DNA of 34,858 bases from positions 1 to 34,858 of the forward strand of contig CAMFLG010000003.1 of assembly GCA_945957495.1 (NCBI GenBank), in the 5' to 3' direction. The stretch comes from an uncultured Pseudorhodobacter sp. GTDB taxonomy: Bacteria; Pseudomonadota; Alphaproteobacteria; Rhodobacterales; Rhodobacteraceae. The notes under the pieces are model-generated. The model saw only the letters and a list, made by a program, of their open reading frames with translations. It was not told the DNA's origin and did no database searches. Below are positions 10,050 through 18,361 of this stretch, piece after piece (positions within the stretch are counted from its first letter, which is position 1; the number at the start of each line of letters is the position of its first letter). Both the position numbers and the translations under genes were made by a program.

Positions 10050-11101
10050 CCGTTGCAACCGCCCCGTCTTTTGACAAAACCGCTCTGATCCTTGCGCTGC
10101 TGCGCATGCGGACTTTTGTTGCGCTGATCCTCGTGTTTGCGTTCTTTGCCATCGCCGCCCCCAATTTCCTGTCTACTGCGAACGCGGTGATCGTATCCAA
10201 ACACGTCGCGCTGAACGCCCTTCTGGCGATCGGGATGACCTTTGTGATCATCACCGGCGGTATCGACCTGTCGGTTGGCTCCATCGTTGGGCTTTGCGCG
10301 ATGATGGCGGGCTGGCTGGTGCTGAACGGGGTCGATCTGGGGATTGGCTACACCGTCTGGTTCAACACGGCAGAAATCGTCGTGATCGTCTGCCTGATCG
10401 GGGTTCTGGTGGGGGTGGTCAATGGTCTGCTGATCACCAGACTTGCCGTCGCACCCTTCATCGCCACGCTGGGCACGCTTTACGTCGCACGCGGCTTTGC
10501 GCTGTTGTCATCAGGTGGCAGAACCTTCCCCAATCTGACCGGAAAGCCCGAATTTGGCACCGACACCTTTCCCCTGATCGGAACCGGAACGCTGCTGGGC
10601 CTTCCCGTGATGATCTGGCTTCTGATCGCTGTCGGGCTTTTGGCCCACTACATCTCGCGCAGGACAACCTTGGGGCGGCACATCTATGCCGTCGGCGGCA
10701 ACGAACGCGGCGCGGCGCTGTCTGGGGTCAAGGTCAACCGGGTCAAGATGTTCGTCTACATGTTTTCCGGTCTGTGCGCTGCATTGGTCGGCATCGTCAT
10801 TGCCAGCCAGCTTCAGGCCAGCCATCCGGCAACCGGAGAGACGTTCGAACTGAACGCCATCGCGGCGGCCGTTCTGGGCGGCACCTCGATGTCGGGCGGG
10901 CGCGGCAAGATCGGCGGCACCATCGTCGGCGCCTTTGTCATCGGCATCCTAAGCGATGGTCTGATCATGATGGGCGTGTCGTCGTTCTGGCAGACGGTCA
11001 TCAAAGGCCTTGTGATCATCATGGCCGTGGTCATTGATCAGGCTCAAAGCCGACTTCAGGCACGGGTTGCTCTGCAGCAAGAGGCCGCACTGGAAAAATA
11101 G
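10046..11101 (+). CDS. Sugar ABC transporter permease (RbsC-like)
   Basis: An integral inner-membrane protein of 351 residues with about eight to ten hydrophobic segments. The motifs FVIITGGIDLSVGSIVGL and RRTTLGRHIYAVGGNERGAALSGV are hallmark permease sequences of the ribose/xylose ABC family, and GGTSMSGGRGKIGGTIVGA lies near the C-terminus. It begins within the ATPase stop codon (ATGA) and is followed after about 90 bp by the DeoR-family gene. It forms the membrane channel of the importer encoded by this operon. Confidence 0.95.
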   Translation: MTVATAPSFDKTALILALLRMRTFVALILVFAFFAIAAPNFLSTANAVIVSKHVALNALLAIGMTFVIITGGIDLSVGSIVGLCAMMAGWLVLNGVDLGIGYTVWFNTAEIVVIVCLIGVLVGVVNGLLITRLAVAPFIATLGTLYVARGFALLSSGGRTFPNLTGKPEFGTDTFPLIGTGTLLGLPVMIWLLIAVGLLAHYISRRTTLGRHIYAVGGNERGAALSGVKVNRVKMFVYMFSGLCAALVGIVIASQLQASHPATGETFELNAIAAAVLGGTSMSGGRGKIGGTIVGAFVIGILSDGLIMMGVSSFWQTVIKGLVIIMAVVIDQAQSRLQARVALQQEAALEK

Positions 11102-11192
11102 ATCTGACTTTCAGGAACACGAGAATACCGCTAGGATTTCAGTCACACCATTAAAAACCATTCGCGTCCATACCCAAGAAAGAGAATGCGAC

Positions 11193-12002
11193 ATGAATTC
11201 AAATCGCAGCTTGGACCGCACTGATACAATGGTTGGGCTTTTGTCGGAACCCCGGCGTCGGCGCATCCTGGAATGGATTCAGGAAGAGGGCGCGGCCCGG
11301 GTCCGCGATCTGGCCGGGGCGTTTCAGGTGTCAGAGGCGACCATCCGCCAGGATCTGGAGCGTCTGGAAGCCGAAGGTCTGATCACGCGGGAACATGGCG
11401 GGGCATACCTGAATTCCAGCGTCAGCCCTGTCGGCACCATGGTTCTGCACCATCAGGACAATATGGACAAAAAGGCCCGGATTGGCGCGCTTGCCGCCAG
11501 TCTGGTGGGAAACGGCGAAACGCTTATCCTTGATGCGGGCACGACGACGACCGAAGTTGCGATCCGGCTGGTTAACCGCAAGAATCTGACCGTCATTACC
11601 AACGCGCTGAACATTGCGATTATTCTGGGGGCCGTTCCGGGATTTGCCGTGCATATGCCGGGTGGCCAGTTCAAGGTGCCGACCCTGTCGCTTTCCGGGG
11701 ACAAGTCGGTTGAATACTTCCGCAACATCTTCGCCGGAAAGCTCTTTCTCGCCACGGCAGGGGTTTCGCTGGAATCCGGCCTGACCTACCCCAGCTTTGC
11801 CGATCTGCAGTTGAAAGAGGCGATGATCAAGGCCGCCAGCCATGTCTATCTTGTGGCGGATTCCAGCAAGATCAACAAATCCTCTTTCACCCGCCTCGCG
11901 TCATTGGAGGTAGTGCAGACCTTCATCACGGATGACGGTATCTCTGACGCCGACGCCAAGGCATTCGAGGCGCGCGGCATCAATCTGCTGGTGGCAAAGT
12001 AG
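11193..12002 (+). CDS. DeoR/GlpR family transcriptional regulator
   Basis: A 269-residue sugar-phosphate-responsive regulator. A winged helix-turn-helix occupies about residues 18-73 (RRRRILEWIQEEGAARVRDL, then VSEATIRQDLERLEAEGL), followed by the REHGG turn. The C-terminal isomerase-like sensor domain has LDAGTTTTEVAIRL and VADSSKINKSSFT, the usual phosphosugar-binding segments. The start at 11193 has a purine-rich AAGAAAGAGA leader. It is the last gene of the transporter operon and most likely represses both divergent sugar operons, with a phosphorylated pathway intermediate as inducer; the operator has not been located. Confidence 0.93.
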   Translation: MNSNRSLDRTDTMVGLLSEPRRRRILEWIQEEGAARVRDLAGAFQVSEATIRQDLERLEAEGLITREHGGAYLNSSVSPVGTMVLHHQDNMDKKARIGALAASLVGNGETLILDAGTTTTEVAIRLVNRKNLTVITNALNIAIILGAVPGFAVHMPGGQFKVPTLSLSGDKSVEYFRNIFAGKLFLATAGVSLESGLTYPSFADLQLKEAMIKAASHVYLVADSSKINKSSFTRLASLEVVQTFITDDGISDADAKAFEARGINLLVAK

Positions 12003-12071
12003 CCGTCTGATGCCTGGGGGCCGAAAATGGCGGCAAGACGGCGCGCGTCCCCAGCCATTCCAGCCCGCCGC

Positions 12072-12097
12072 TTCCGATCAATAGTAATTGATCGGAA
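12072..12097. terminator. Perfect 11-bp hairpin between convergent genes, covering a stop codon
   Basis: TTCCGATCAAT and ATTGATCGGAA form an 11-bp perfect stem with a four-base loop AGTA. The hairpin contains the last codons and the stop of the leftward class IV aminotransferase and lies 70 bp after the rightward DeoR gene. No clear U-tract follows on either strand, so bidirectional termination or mRNA 3' protection is an inference. Confidence 0.45.
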
Positions 12098-13040
12098 AGG
12101 TCAGCTCGGGGTCCGAATGCGCGTCCCAATACCCCTTCCAGATCGCCTTCGAAATCGGGCCGACCTGACCGGAACCAACGGGGCGGTGATCCAGCGTGGT
12201 GATGGGCATGACGCCGCCTGCCGTGGTGACAAACATGATCTCGTCACAGCTGTAGGCCATCTCCACCGGAATATCGTCAATCACCCATGGGATGCACAGC
12301 TTGTCGGCCACCGCCAGGATGGATTTGCGGGTAACACCTTCCAGGACTCCGCGCCGCGGAGTGTATAGCTTGCCATCCTGAACCAGCACCACGTTGAAGC
12401 CCGACCCCTCGGTCAGGTTGGCGTCGCCGTCTGTCAGGATCGGGTACATCGCGCCTCGATCGCGCGCCTCCAGAATGCCGCGGGTGAAATCACCCCACTG
12501 CAGGTTCTTCACTGTCGGGTCGATGGCCCCGGGCGAGATGCGGCGCACGGTGCGGGCGATGATGGCGGAACCACCCGTCTTTTGCACCTCTTCGCCCATC
12601 ACCCACAGATAGGGCGTGACCATAAGATAGCAGAAATTTTCGCAATCCTCGGGCGCGTATTGGCGGATATAGCGCAATCCGCGCGTCACGATGATCATCA
12701 CATAGGCATCGCGAATGCCGCTGGTCGCGGCCATTTCCACCAGCCGATCGCGGATTTCCTGACGCGGAATCGGGCTGACAAGGCGCAGCTTGGCAAGGCT
12801 GGCTTCAAAACGGTCCAGATGGTCGTCCAGCCGGAAAAAACGGCCATTCCAGATGGCTGGCACGTCATAGGTCAGGTCAGAATGCAGAAACCCCTGATCC
12901 AGAAGCGGAATTTTTGCATCCGCCACCGGTACATAATCACCGCCCACCCAAGCAATTCCCTTGGCAAATGGGTTCGTGCTGGCCTGCAAATCCTGAACGC
13001 GGCGGCGGTAGTCGTTGAAAATGTGATCGGTGTAGGTCAT
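12078..13040 (-). CDS. Class IV (fold type IV) aminotransferase, (R)-selective amine transaminase-like
   Basis: A PLP enzyme of 320 residues in the branched-chain/D-amino-acid aminotransferase superfamily. The segments [41 protein letters not shown] with the probable PLP lysine Lys178, [15 protein letters not shown] and TTAGGVMPI closely resemble, from memory, the (R)-selective omega-transaminases of Arthrobacter and Aspergillus rather than IlvE. It would move an amino group from an amine or D-configured substrate to a keto acid. It follows the class III aminotransferase gene on the same strand after 27 bp, so two transaminases are likely co-expressed. The class is certain; (R)-amine selectivity is a strong resemblance but needs assay. 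Confidence 0.9.
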   Translation of the reverse strand: MTYTDHIFNDYRRRVQDLQASTNPFAKGIAWVGGDYVPVADAKIPLLDQGFLHSDLTYDVPAIWNGRFFRLDDHLDRFEASLAKLRLVSPIPRQEIRDRLVEMAATSGIRDAYVMIIVTRGLRYIRQYAPEDCENFCYLMVTPYLWVMGEEVQKTGGSAIIARTVRRISPGAIDPTVKNLQWGDFTRGILEARDRGAMYPILTDGDANLTEGSGFNVVLVQDGKLYTPRRGVLEGVTRKSILAVADKLCIPWVIDDIPVEMAYSCDEIMFVTTAGGVMPITTLDHRPVGSGQVGPISKAIWKGYWDAHSDPELTFPINYY

Positions 13041-13067
13041 GGCGGCTTTCCAGTTTGGGCGGGGTCG

Positions 13068-14312
13068 TCAGGCGGGAACGAAACCTGCGGCGATGATGTC
13101 GCCAAAGGCCGCGTCAACGGCTTCGATGGCACGGTCAATCTCGGCCGGGCCATGTGCGGCGCACAGGAACATGTTGTGTTTGGGGTGCAGGAACACCCCG
13201 TGACGCAGGGCTGCAGCACACAGCGCATTGCCGATGCGCAGATCCACGTCACCGTCCACCAGCACAACCGGCATTTGGGCAGGGCCGGTCTGGCGCAGGC
13301 GGAAGCCGTTGCGTTTGGCCACCTCGTCCAGCCCGGCGCGCAGGCGCAGACCCATGGCTTCGGTATGGGCAATCGCATCGGTGTCGCGCAGAATCCGCAC
13401 CGTCGTCAGCGCTGCCGCCATCGCCACCGCCCCATACCAAAAAGAGCCGGTGGTAAAGATTTTGTCCGCCCCGTCACGGGCCCGGTCAGAGCCCGCCACA
13501 CAGGCCAAGGGCCAACCGTTCGCGATGGATTTGGAATAGGTGGCAAGATCCGGTTTGACCCCGTAGCGTGCCCAACTGCCCCGAACGTCCAGCCGGAACC
13601 CCGCCCGCACGTCATCCAGGATCAGCATGGCACCGCTGCGGTCGCAGGCCGCGCGGGCGGCGCGCAGAAACGCCTCTGTCGGCATTTCCTGATCCCGGCC
13701 CACATCATGCCGATAGGCGGTCAGGATGATGGCGGCCAGATCGTCACCCGCCTCGGCCACAACGGCCTCAAGCCCGGCGATATCGCCCCATTCAAAGGTC
13801 ATCAGATGCGCACGGTCGGCTTCGGTGACACCTACGACCGATGGGGAACACCACGGCACAGCGCCATGATAAGCGCCCTTCGCCATGATCACCTTGCGCT
13901 TGCCGGTGCCCGCGCGGGCGATGGTCACGCTGGCCGTGGTTGCATCGGTGCCGTTCTTCTGGAACAGGCACCAATCGGCATTGTCCAGCGTGCCGGTCAG
14001 CAGTTCAGCCAGTTCAACGACCCGTTCGGTCGGACCATTGCCGCAATCCACCACGCGCAACTGTTCCAGCGCGGCGGCCTGCACTTCGGGGTGGTGATAG
14101 CCCAGGACATTTGGTCCCCAGGCGCACATGAAATCAATGAATTCGTTGCCATCAACATCCCAGACCCGGCAGCCATCGGCGCGCGAAAAGAACTGGGGAT
14201 AGCCGGGCGCGATGGCGCGGGTGGCCATATGGCCCCACATGCCGTTCGGGATCACATGGCGCGCGCGCTCCAGCAGGGCGGCATCGCGAGAGTTGGTCAA
14301 AGTGGCGGTCAT
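13068..14312 (-). CDS. Class III aminotransferase (glutamate-1-semialdehyde aminomutase / beta-amino acid transaminase-like)
   Basis: A fold type I PLP enzyme of 414 residues. DGNEFIDFMCAWGPNVLGY, FQKNGTDATTASVTIARA, the GAYHGAV segment, LILDDVRAGFR with the PLP-nitrogen aspartate (Asp233) and YSKSIANGWP with the PLP lysine (Lys261) are all in order. The family includes glutamate-1-semialdehyde 2,1-aminomutase and beta-phenylalanine-type transaminases; the context in a catabolic locus argues against a heme-synthesis role. It starts at 14312, downstream of a terminator-like hairpin that separates it from the binding-protein gene, and precedes the class IV aminotransferase. The substrate is unknown; an omega- or beta-amino compound is likely. 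Confidence 0.9.
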   Translation of the reverse strand: MTATLTNSRDAALLERARHVIPNGMWGHMATRAIAPGYPQFFSRADGCRVWDVDGNEFIDFMCAWGPNVLGYHHPEVQAAALEQLRVVDCGNGPTERVVELAELLTGTLDNADWCLFQKNGTDATTASVTIARAGTGKRKVIMAKGAYHGAVPWCSPSVVGVTEADRAHLMTFEWGDIAGLEAVVAEAGDDLAAIILTAYRHDVGRDQEMPTEAFLRAARAACDRSGAMLILDDVRAGFRLDVRGSWARYGVKPDLATYSKSIANGWPLACVAGSDRARDGADKIFTTGSFWYGAVAMAAALTTVRILRDTDAIAHTEAMGLRLRAGLDEVAKRNGFRLRQTGPAQMPVVLVDGDVDLRIGNALCAAALRHGVFLHPKHNMFLCAAHGPAEIDRAIEAVDAAFGDIIAAGFVPA

Positions 14313-14329
14313 GCGTTAATCCCTTGGCT

Positions 14330-14361
14330 AAAAGGCGGGGGGGCGCATGGCCGCGCCCCCC
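14330..14361 (-). terminator. Rho-independent terminator candidate downstream of the family 5 binding protein gene
   Basis: On the minus strand GGGGGGCGC and GCGCCCCCC form a 9-bp stem with a six-base loop, followed after CGCC by TTTT. It begins about 10 bp after the binding-protein stop and lies upstream of the class III aminotransferase start, so it may limit read-through between them. Confidence 0.6.
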
Positions 14362-14370
14362 ACGGTCGGC

Positions 14371-15969
14371 TCAGTTGGTTATTTCCGCCAGCGGCAGGTT
14401 GCAGCAGGCGCTGTAACGCACCCCCTTGATATTGGGGCCATGGGCAAGGATCAGGTCCGGGCTGACCATCGGAATGATGATCTTGTTGTTGATCATCTCT
14501 TGCGCGGCTTCGTTCCACAGCTTGTCGGCTTCTTCTGCCGTGGGCGCCGCAAGCGCCGCCGTTTTCAGCTCACCCGGGCGCGGATTGATGATCGAGGGAT
14601 CATTGTCACCCCCCGCGCGCTTGGCCCAGACAGAGCCTTCCTGCATCCCGAACACATCGACATATTGCGAAGTGCCAAAGAAGTCGGGCGCAAAGAACAC
14701 TGCCGTCAGGGCAATGTGATCACCATTCGCCTGTTCGCGCCAGTTGGCCAACGGCATCGGCGTCAGTTCCAGGGTGATGCCAACCTTGGACAGATCCTGC
14801 TGGATCTTCTGCATCATCAAGGAAAAGTCCACGCCATAGACGTTCAGATCCGGATAGATCGACTGGATGGTAACGCCATCGCCCAGACCGGCAGCGGCCA
14901 GCATTTCCTTGGCCTTTTCGGGGTTGTATTCCGGGATGGCGTGCCCATCGCCGCCGGGGAAGCCCAGAGGGATCGGCGCGGCCAGCGGACGCCCGGCACC
15001 GCCCAGCGTGAAGTCGATCAGCGACGTGCGGTCAATGGCAATCGAGATGGCCTCGCGCACCTCGGGTGTCATCTTGAAGGTCAGCGATTTTGCCCCGGGG
15101 GACAGTGCCATATAGACGAAGTTGTAGGACGGTACGCTTTCCACAACGGCGTCGGTGCCTGTCAGCGATTTGGCGGTTTCCGGGTCGATCTGCATGGCGA
15201 TATCCACCTCGCCCGATTGCAGCATCTGCGCCTGCGACACCGCGTCCTTCACCTGACGAAAGATCACCTCCGGCACAGCAGGCTTGGCGCGCCAATAGGC
15301 CTCGTTGCGCTTCAGCCGCAGTTCGGTGTTCGGCTCGTACGCTTCCAGAACGAACGGACCGCTGCCTGCGGAATTGGACAGGAACCACGTCTCGGATGCG
15401 TCCTTTTCAGCGGCTGTTTCGTCTGCCAAAGCGCCGTTTGCGATGGCAACGTCGCTGTTGATCACGCCCAGAAAGCCTGCTGCAGCCTGATTGAGGAACT
15501 CAGAGTTGGAAGAAGCCAGCTTGACGATCACAGTCGCCGCATCTGGCGTATCAATCGACGTGATCGGGTCTGCGATGAAGGCTGCACTGCCTTTCATGTT
15601 CTTCACCCGCTCGAACGACCATTTCACATCCTTTGCCTCGACCGGCGAGCCATCCGAGAATTTGGCAGCCGGGTCCAGTTTGAAGGTGAATTCAGTCTGC
15701 TCGGGGTTCGAGGACCAGCTTGCCGCCAGCAGCGGCTGCAATTTGTTGTCCTTGTCCAGCGTGACAAGCTGTTCATAGACCGACGTGTTGTAAATCTGGC
15801 AGGTGTCACACCAGGACCGTGCCGGATCCAGCGCGTTCACATCCATGTCGCGCGCGATCACCAGCGCTTTTTCCTCGGCAAAGGCTGACGGTGCGGTCAG
15901 CCCGAAGACAGCGGCCATCAGCGCAAAGGAAATAAGCGCGGCTTTTGGCCTGAGAACCCTAGTAATCAT
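14371..15969 (-). CDS. ABC transporter substrate-binding protein, family 5 (oligopeptide/dipeptide/nickel type)
   Basis: A periplasmic binding protein of 532 residues. The start at 15969 (MITRVLRPKAALI) follows AGGAG and gives a signal peptide ending around PSAFAEE; a longer open frame upstream overlaps the E1 gene and lacks a signal. Family 5 marks are DVNALDPARSWCDTCQIYNT SVYEQL, KLDPAAKFSDGSPVEAKDV and YNPEKAKEMLAAAG. The matching permeases and ATPases are not adjacent but lie at 23732-27611 on the other strand of the same locus, and no second family 5 binding protein is present, so the parts probably form one importer. It follows the E1 gene closely (40 bp). The ligand is unknown; peptides, amines or amides are all used by the family. 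Confidence 0.93.
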   Translation of the reverse strand: MITRVLRPKAALISFALMAAVFGLTAPSAFAEEKALVIARDMDVNALDPARSWCDTCQIYNTSVYEQLVTLDKDNKLQPLLAASWSSNPEQTEFTFKLDPAAKFSDGSPVEAKDVKWSFERVKNMKGSAAFIADPITSIDTPDAATVIVKLASSNSEFLNQAAAGFLGVINSDVAIANGALADETAAEKDASETWFLSNSAGSGPFVLEAYEPNTELRLKRNEAYWRAKPAVPEVIFRQVKDAVSQAQMLQSGEVDIAMQIDPETAKSLTGTDAVVESVPSYNFVYMALSPGAKSLTFKMTPEVREAISIAIDRTSLIDFTLGGAGRPLAAPIPLGFPGGDGHAIPEYNPEKAKEMLAAAGLGDGVTIQSIYPDLNVYGVDFSLMMQKIQQDLSKVGITLELTPMPLANWREQANGDHIALTAVFFAPDFFGTSQYVDVFGMQEGSVWAKRAGGDNDPSIINPRPGELKTAALAAPTAEEADKLWNEAAQEMINNKIIIPMVSPDLILAHGPNIKGVRYSACCNLPLAEITN

Positions 15970-16009
15970 GTTTCCGTTCTCCTGTTGGTGGACCTGTGTG
16001 GTCCGTTTT

Positions 16010-18184
16010 CTAGTTCGCCGTGATGCGAAGCAGCGCCTCACGGATATCCGCCGCAGAACCCAGTGCGGCACGATTCAGCACTGCCGAGACGGTCGGGGCG
16101 GCAAGCCCGCCCGTCACCCGCAGAATTTCGTGATCCAGTCGGTCGAAGAACCGGCTTTGGATGCCATCGGCCCAAACTGCACCGATCGACATGCTGCGCG
16201 CAGTCTGCTCGGCGATGATGACCCGGCCCGTCCGGTCAATGGAGTCGCCGATCATCCCCCAGTCGATGCCGTGATGATCCAGATTGCGCAGGTCGATCAC
16301 TTCGGCGTCGATCCCGGTGTCTTTGGCGGCCTGCACGGCCTGCGCGACCATGACCGATGTGGCCAGCACGGTGCAGGCGCTGCCCGGACGAACGGTATGC
16401 GCGCGGCCAAAGCCGATGCAATAGTCCCGGTCGCCTGCGGGCACCTCAAACTCGCGCTGGTAAAGCTCGGTATGTTCTATCATCAATACCGGGTCGTTGC
16501 AGGTCAGCGCCGCATTCATCATCCCGATGTAGTCAAAGGCCGTGGTCGGGCTGAAAATCCGCCACCCCGGAAACAGCGCGAACAGCGCCGACGGGTCGGT
16601 GGAATGCTGCGAGCCATAGCCGGTGTGTGGCGACACGCGCACGCGCATTAACAATGGCACCGGAAAGCCAGAGCCGAACATATGGCGCACCTTGCCCACG
16701 CCATGTGCGATCTGATCCGCAGCGGTAAAGCAGAAGTCGCCGAACATGATTTCGACCACCGGGCGCAGGCCATTCAGCGCCGCGCCAAGCGCCACGCCGG
16801 TAAAGCCGTTTTCGGCAATCGGCATCGGCAGCACCCGGCCCGGCCAGCGTTCCAGCGCACCTTTGGTAAAGCCGGAAACGCCGCCGCGCAGCTGATGCAC
16901 GTCTTCGCCCATCACGATAATGCGCGAATCACGGTTCATCGCGCTGGCCAGCGTTTCCGAGGCGGCGGTGATGAACTTCACCCGCTCGGTCTTCAGGTGG
17001 CGCAGATCGTCGTGGTCCAACATCCGCGCATCGGCCAACTCGGACAGATCGCCAAGGATGCCAGTGTCGCGGCTGGCTGGGTCGGGCCAAAGATGGTCAG
17101 GAATGCGCAGGGCATTGCCCCCTGGCACCGTTTCCGTCAGTCGGGCTGCGGCGGCGGCCACGCGGCCTGTCACGCTTGCGTCAATGCGGGCAAGATCATC
17201 CTGATGCACAAGGCCCATGTCCAGCAGACGCGCCCGTGTGGTGGTGACGGGATCGCGGGCAAGCCACGCCTCTTCCTCCTCGGTGGCGCGGTAGCCGAAA
17301 TCGCTGCCCCGGCGACTGCCCGACTGGTGGAAATGCCGGTACAGCATCGCCTCGACAACCACCGGGCCACCGTCCTCGGCGATGATGCGCCGCGCCTCTG
17401 CCATAGCGCGATGAACTGCAACCACATCCATGCCGTCGCATTCGATCGCCGGTATGCCCAACATCGCCCCGCGCGACGTCAGCCGTGTTTCACGCGTAAT
17501 GTCGGTGATCCGGGTCGCAACGCCGTAAAGGTTGTTCTCAATGAAGAAGATCGTTGGAACACCCTGCGCGGCGGCGATGTTCATCGCCTCATAGCTTGCG
17601 CCGTTCTGGGTTGCCCCATCACCAAAAAAGGCCACCGATACGCGGTCACGGCCCAGCATCTTGTCGGCCAGCGCATAGCCCACGGCATGCGGTGGGTTGC
17701 CCCCCACAATGGCCGAGGTGCCCATGATTCCGGCCGCCGCGTTGCGCATATGCATAGAGCCGCCGCGCCCACCACAGTAGCCGGGCGTCAGCCCCATGAT
17801 CTCTGCCATGAAGCGGTGCAGCGCCTCGTCCATCTCGGGGGTGAAATCGTCGCGCAGCACGTCAAATCCGGGCGGCGTCGCCGCGTTCACCAGTTTCATC
17901 AGCACCTGATGATGGGCACGGTGGGTGCCGTTGATGTTGTCGCCGGTCTGCAGAACCGACATTGCACCCACGGCCCCCGCCTCTTGCCCGATGCTGGCAT
18001 GGGCGGGGCCGTGGATCAGCCCGGCTTTTTCCAGTTCCAGCAGTTTTTCCTCGAACCGGCGGATCAAAAGCATCTGACCGTACCAATGGATCAGATCGGC
18101 GGGCGGCGCATCGTCCCAGTCCTGCGCGCTGGTTTCCAGCCGGAACCAGGGCGCCGAAGGAGAAAGTTGGATCCGCTGGGCCAT
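16010..18184 (-). CDS. 2-oxoacid (acetoin/branched-chain type) dehydrogenase E1, alpha and beta subunits fused
   Basis: A fused E1 component of 724 residues. Residues about 30-330 form the alpha part: THRAHHQ, GYCGGRGGSMHM and the thiamine-diphosphate motif starting GDGATQNGASYEA (about 188) and ending with FIENN. Residues from about 395 form the beta part: IIVMGEDVHQLRGGVSGFTKG, IAENGFTGVALGAALNGLRP and VIDLRNLDHHGIDW. It would oxidatively decarboxylate or cleave a 2-oxo acid or acyloin and pass the acyl group to a lipoyl E2. The start at 18184 was preferred to a GTG at 18211 because AAAGGACG precedes it. A matching E2 lies at 21432-22703; no E3 lies in the window. It faces the acyl-CoA dehydrogenase gene across a 177-bp promoter region with a probable IclR site. 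Confidence 0.92.
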   Translation of the reverse strand: MAQRIQLSPSAPWFRLETSAQDWDDAPPADLIHWYGQMLLIRRFEEKLLELEKAGLIHGPAHASIGQEAGAVGAMSVLQTGDNINGTHRAHHQVLMKLVNAATPPGFDVLRDDFTPEMDEALHRFMAEIMGLTPGYCGGRGGSMHMRNAAAGIMGTSAIVGGNPPHAVGYALADKMLGRDRVSVAFFGDGATQNGASYEAMNIAAAQGVPTIFFIENNLYGVATRITDITRETRLTSRGAMLGIPAIECDGMDVVAVHRAMAEARRIIAEDGGPVVVEAMLYRHFHQSGSRRGSDFGYRATEEEEAWLARDPVTTTRARLLDMGLVHQDDLARIDASVTGRVAAAAARLTETVPGGNALRIPDHLWPDPASRDTGILGDLSELADARMLDHDDLRHLKTERVKFITAASETLASAMNRDSRIIVMGEDVHQLRGGVSGFTKGALERWPGRVLPMPIAENGFTGVALGAALNGLRPVVEIMFGDFCFTAADQIAHGVGKVRHMFGSGFPVPLLMRVRVSPHTGYGSQHSTDPSALFALFPGWRIFSPTTAFDYIGMMNAALTCNDPVLMIEHTELYQREFEVPAGDRDYCIGFGRAHTVRPGSACTVLATSVMVAQAVQAAKDTGIDAEVIDLRNLDHHGIDWGMIGDSIDRTGRVIIAEQTARSMSIGAVWADGIQSRFFDRLDHEILRVTGGLAAPTVSAVLNRAALGSAADIREALLRITAN

Positions 18185-18231
18185 CTGTCGTCCTTTGTCC
18201 GCTTGCCCCACAGCGCCAGAAGGTGGCGGTT

Positions 18232-18263
18232 TGAGGTGAGTCTGTTTTATGGAATATAATTCC
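18232..18263 (+). promoter_or_regulatory. Promoter with embedded IclR-type palindrome upstream of the acyl-CoA dehydrogenase gene
   Basis: TTGAGG at 18232-18237 and a perfect TATAAT at 18255-18260, 17 bp apart, form a good sigma-70 promoter reading towards the acyl-CoA dehydrogenase. The -10 box lies inside the palindrome GGAAT-ATA-ATTCC (18251-18263). The core TGGAATATAATTCCG aligns with TGAAACTTAATTTCA upstream of the IclR gene at ten of fifteen positions, so the same regulator probably binds both. Binding over the -10 would repress. Confidence 0.65.
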
Positions 18264-18361
18264 GTTTTCTCTTGAATCGGAGACTAAGCCGTGCCAGCCT
18301 TTCCGTGCAACATAAATCTTTCATGCCGGACACAGGTTCGGCGGCAAGGCAAGCGACAGAC

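Noticed and set aside
8448-10058. Long minus-strand open frame (536 residues) opposite the sugar ATPase gene
   Set aside because: It mirrors the ATPase codons, has no domain, and is a typical antisense frame in GC-rich DNA.
12582-14429. Long plus-strand open frame (615 residues) across both aminotransferase genes
   Set aside because: It is antisense to two well-supported enzymes and shows only histidine/glycine-rich shadow composition.
14347-15888. Plus-strand open frame (513 residues) opposite the family 5 binding protein
   Set aside because: Antisense shadow; the minus strand has signal peptide and family motifs.
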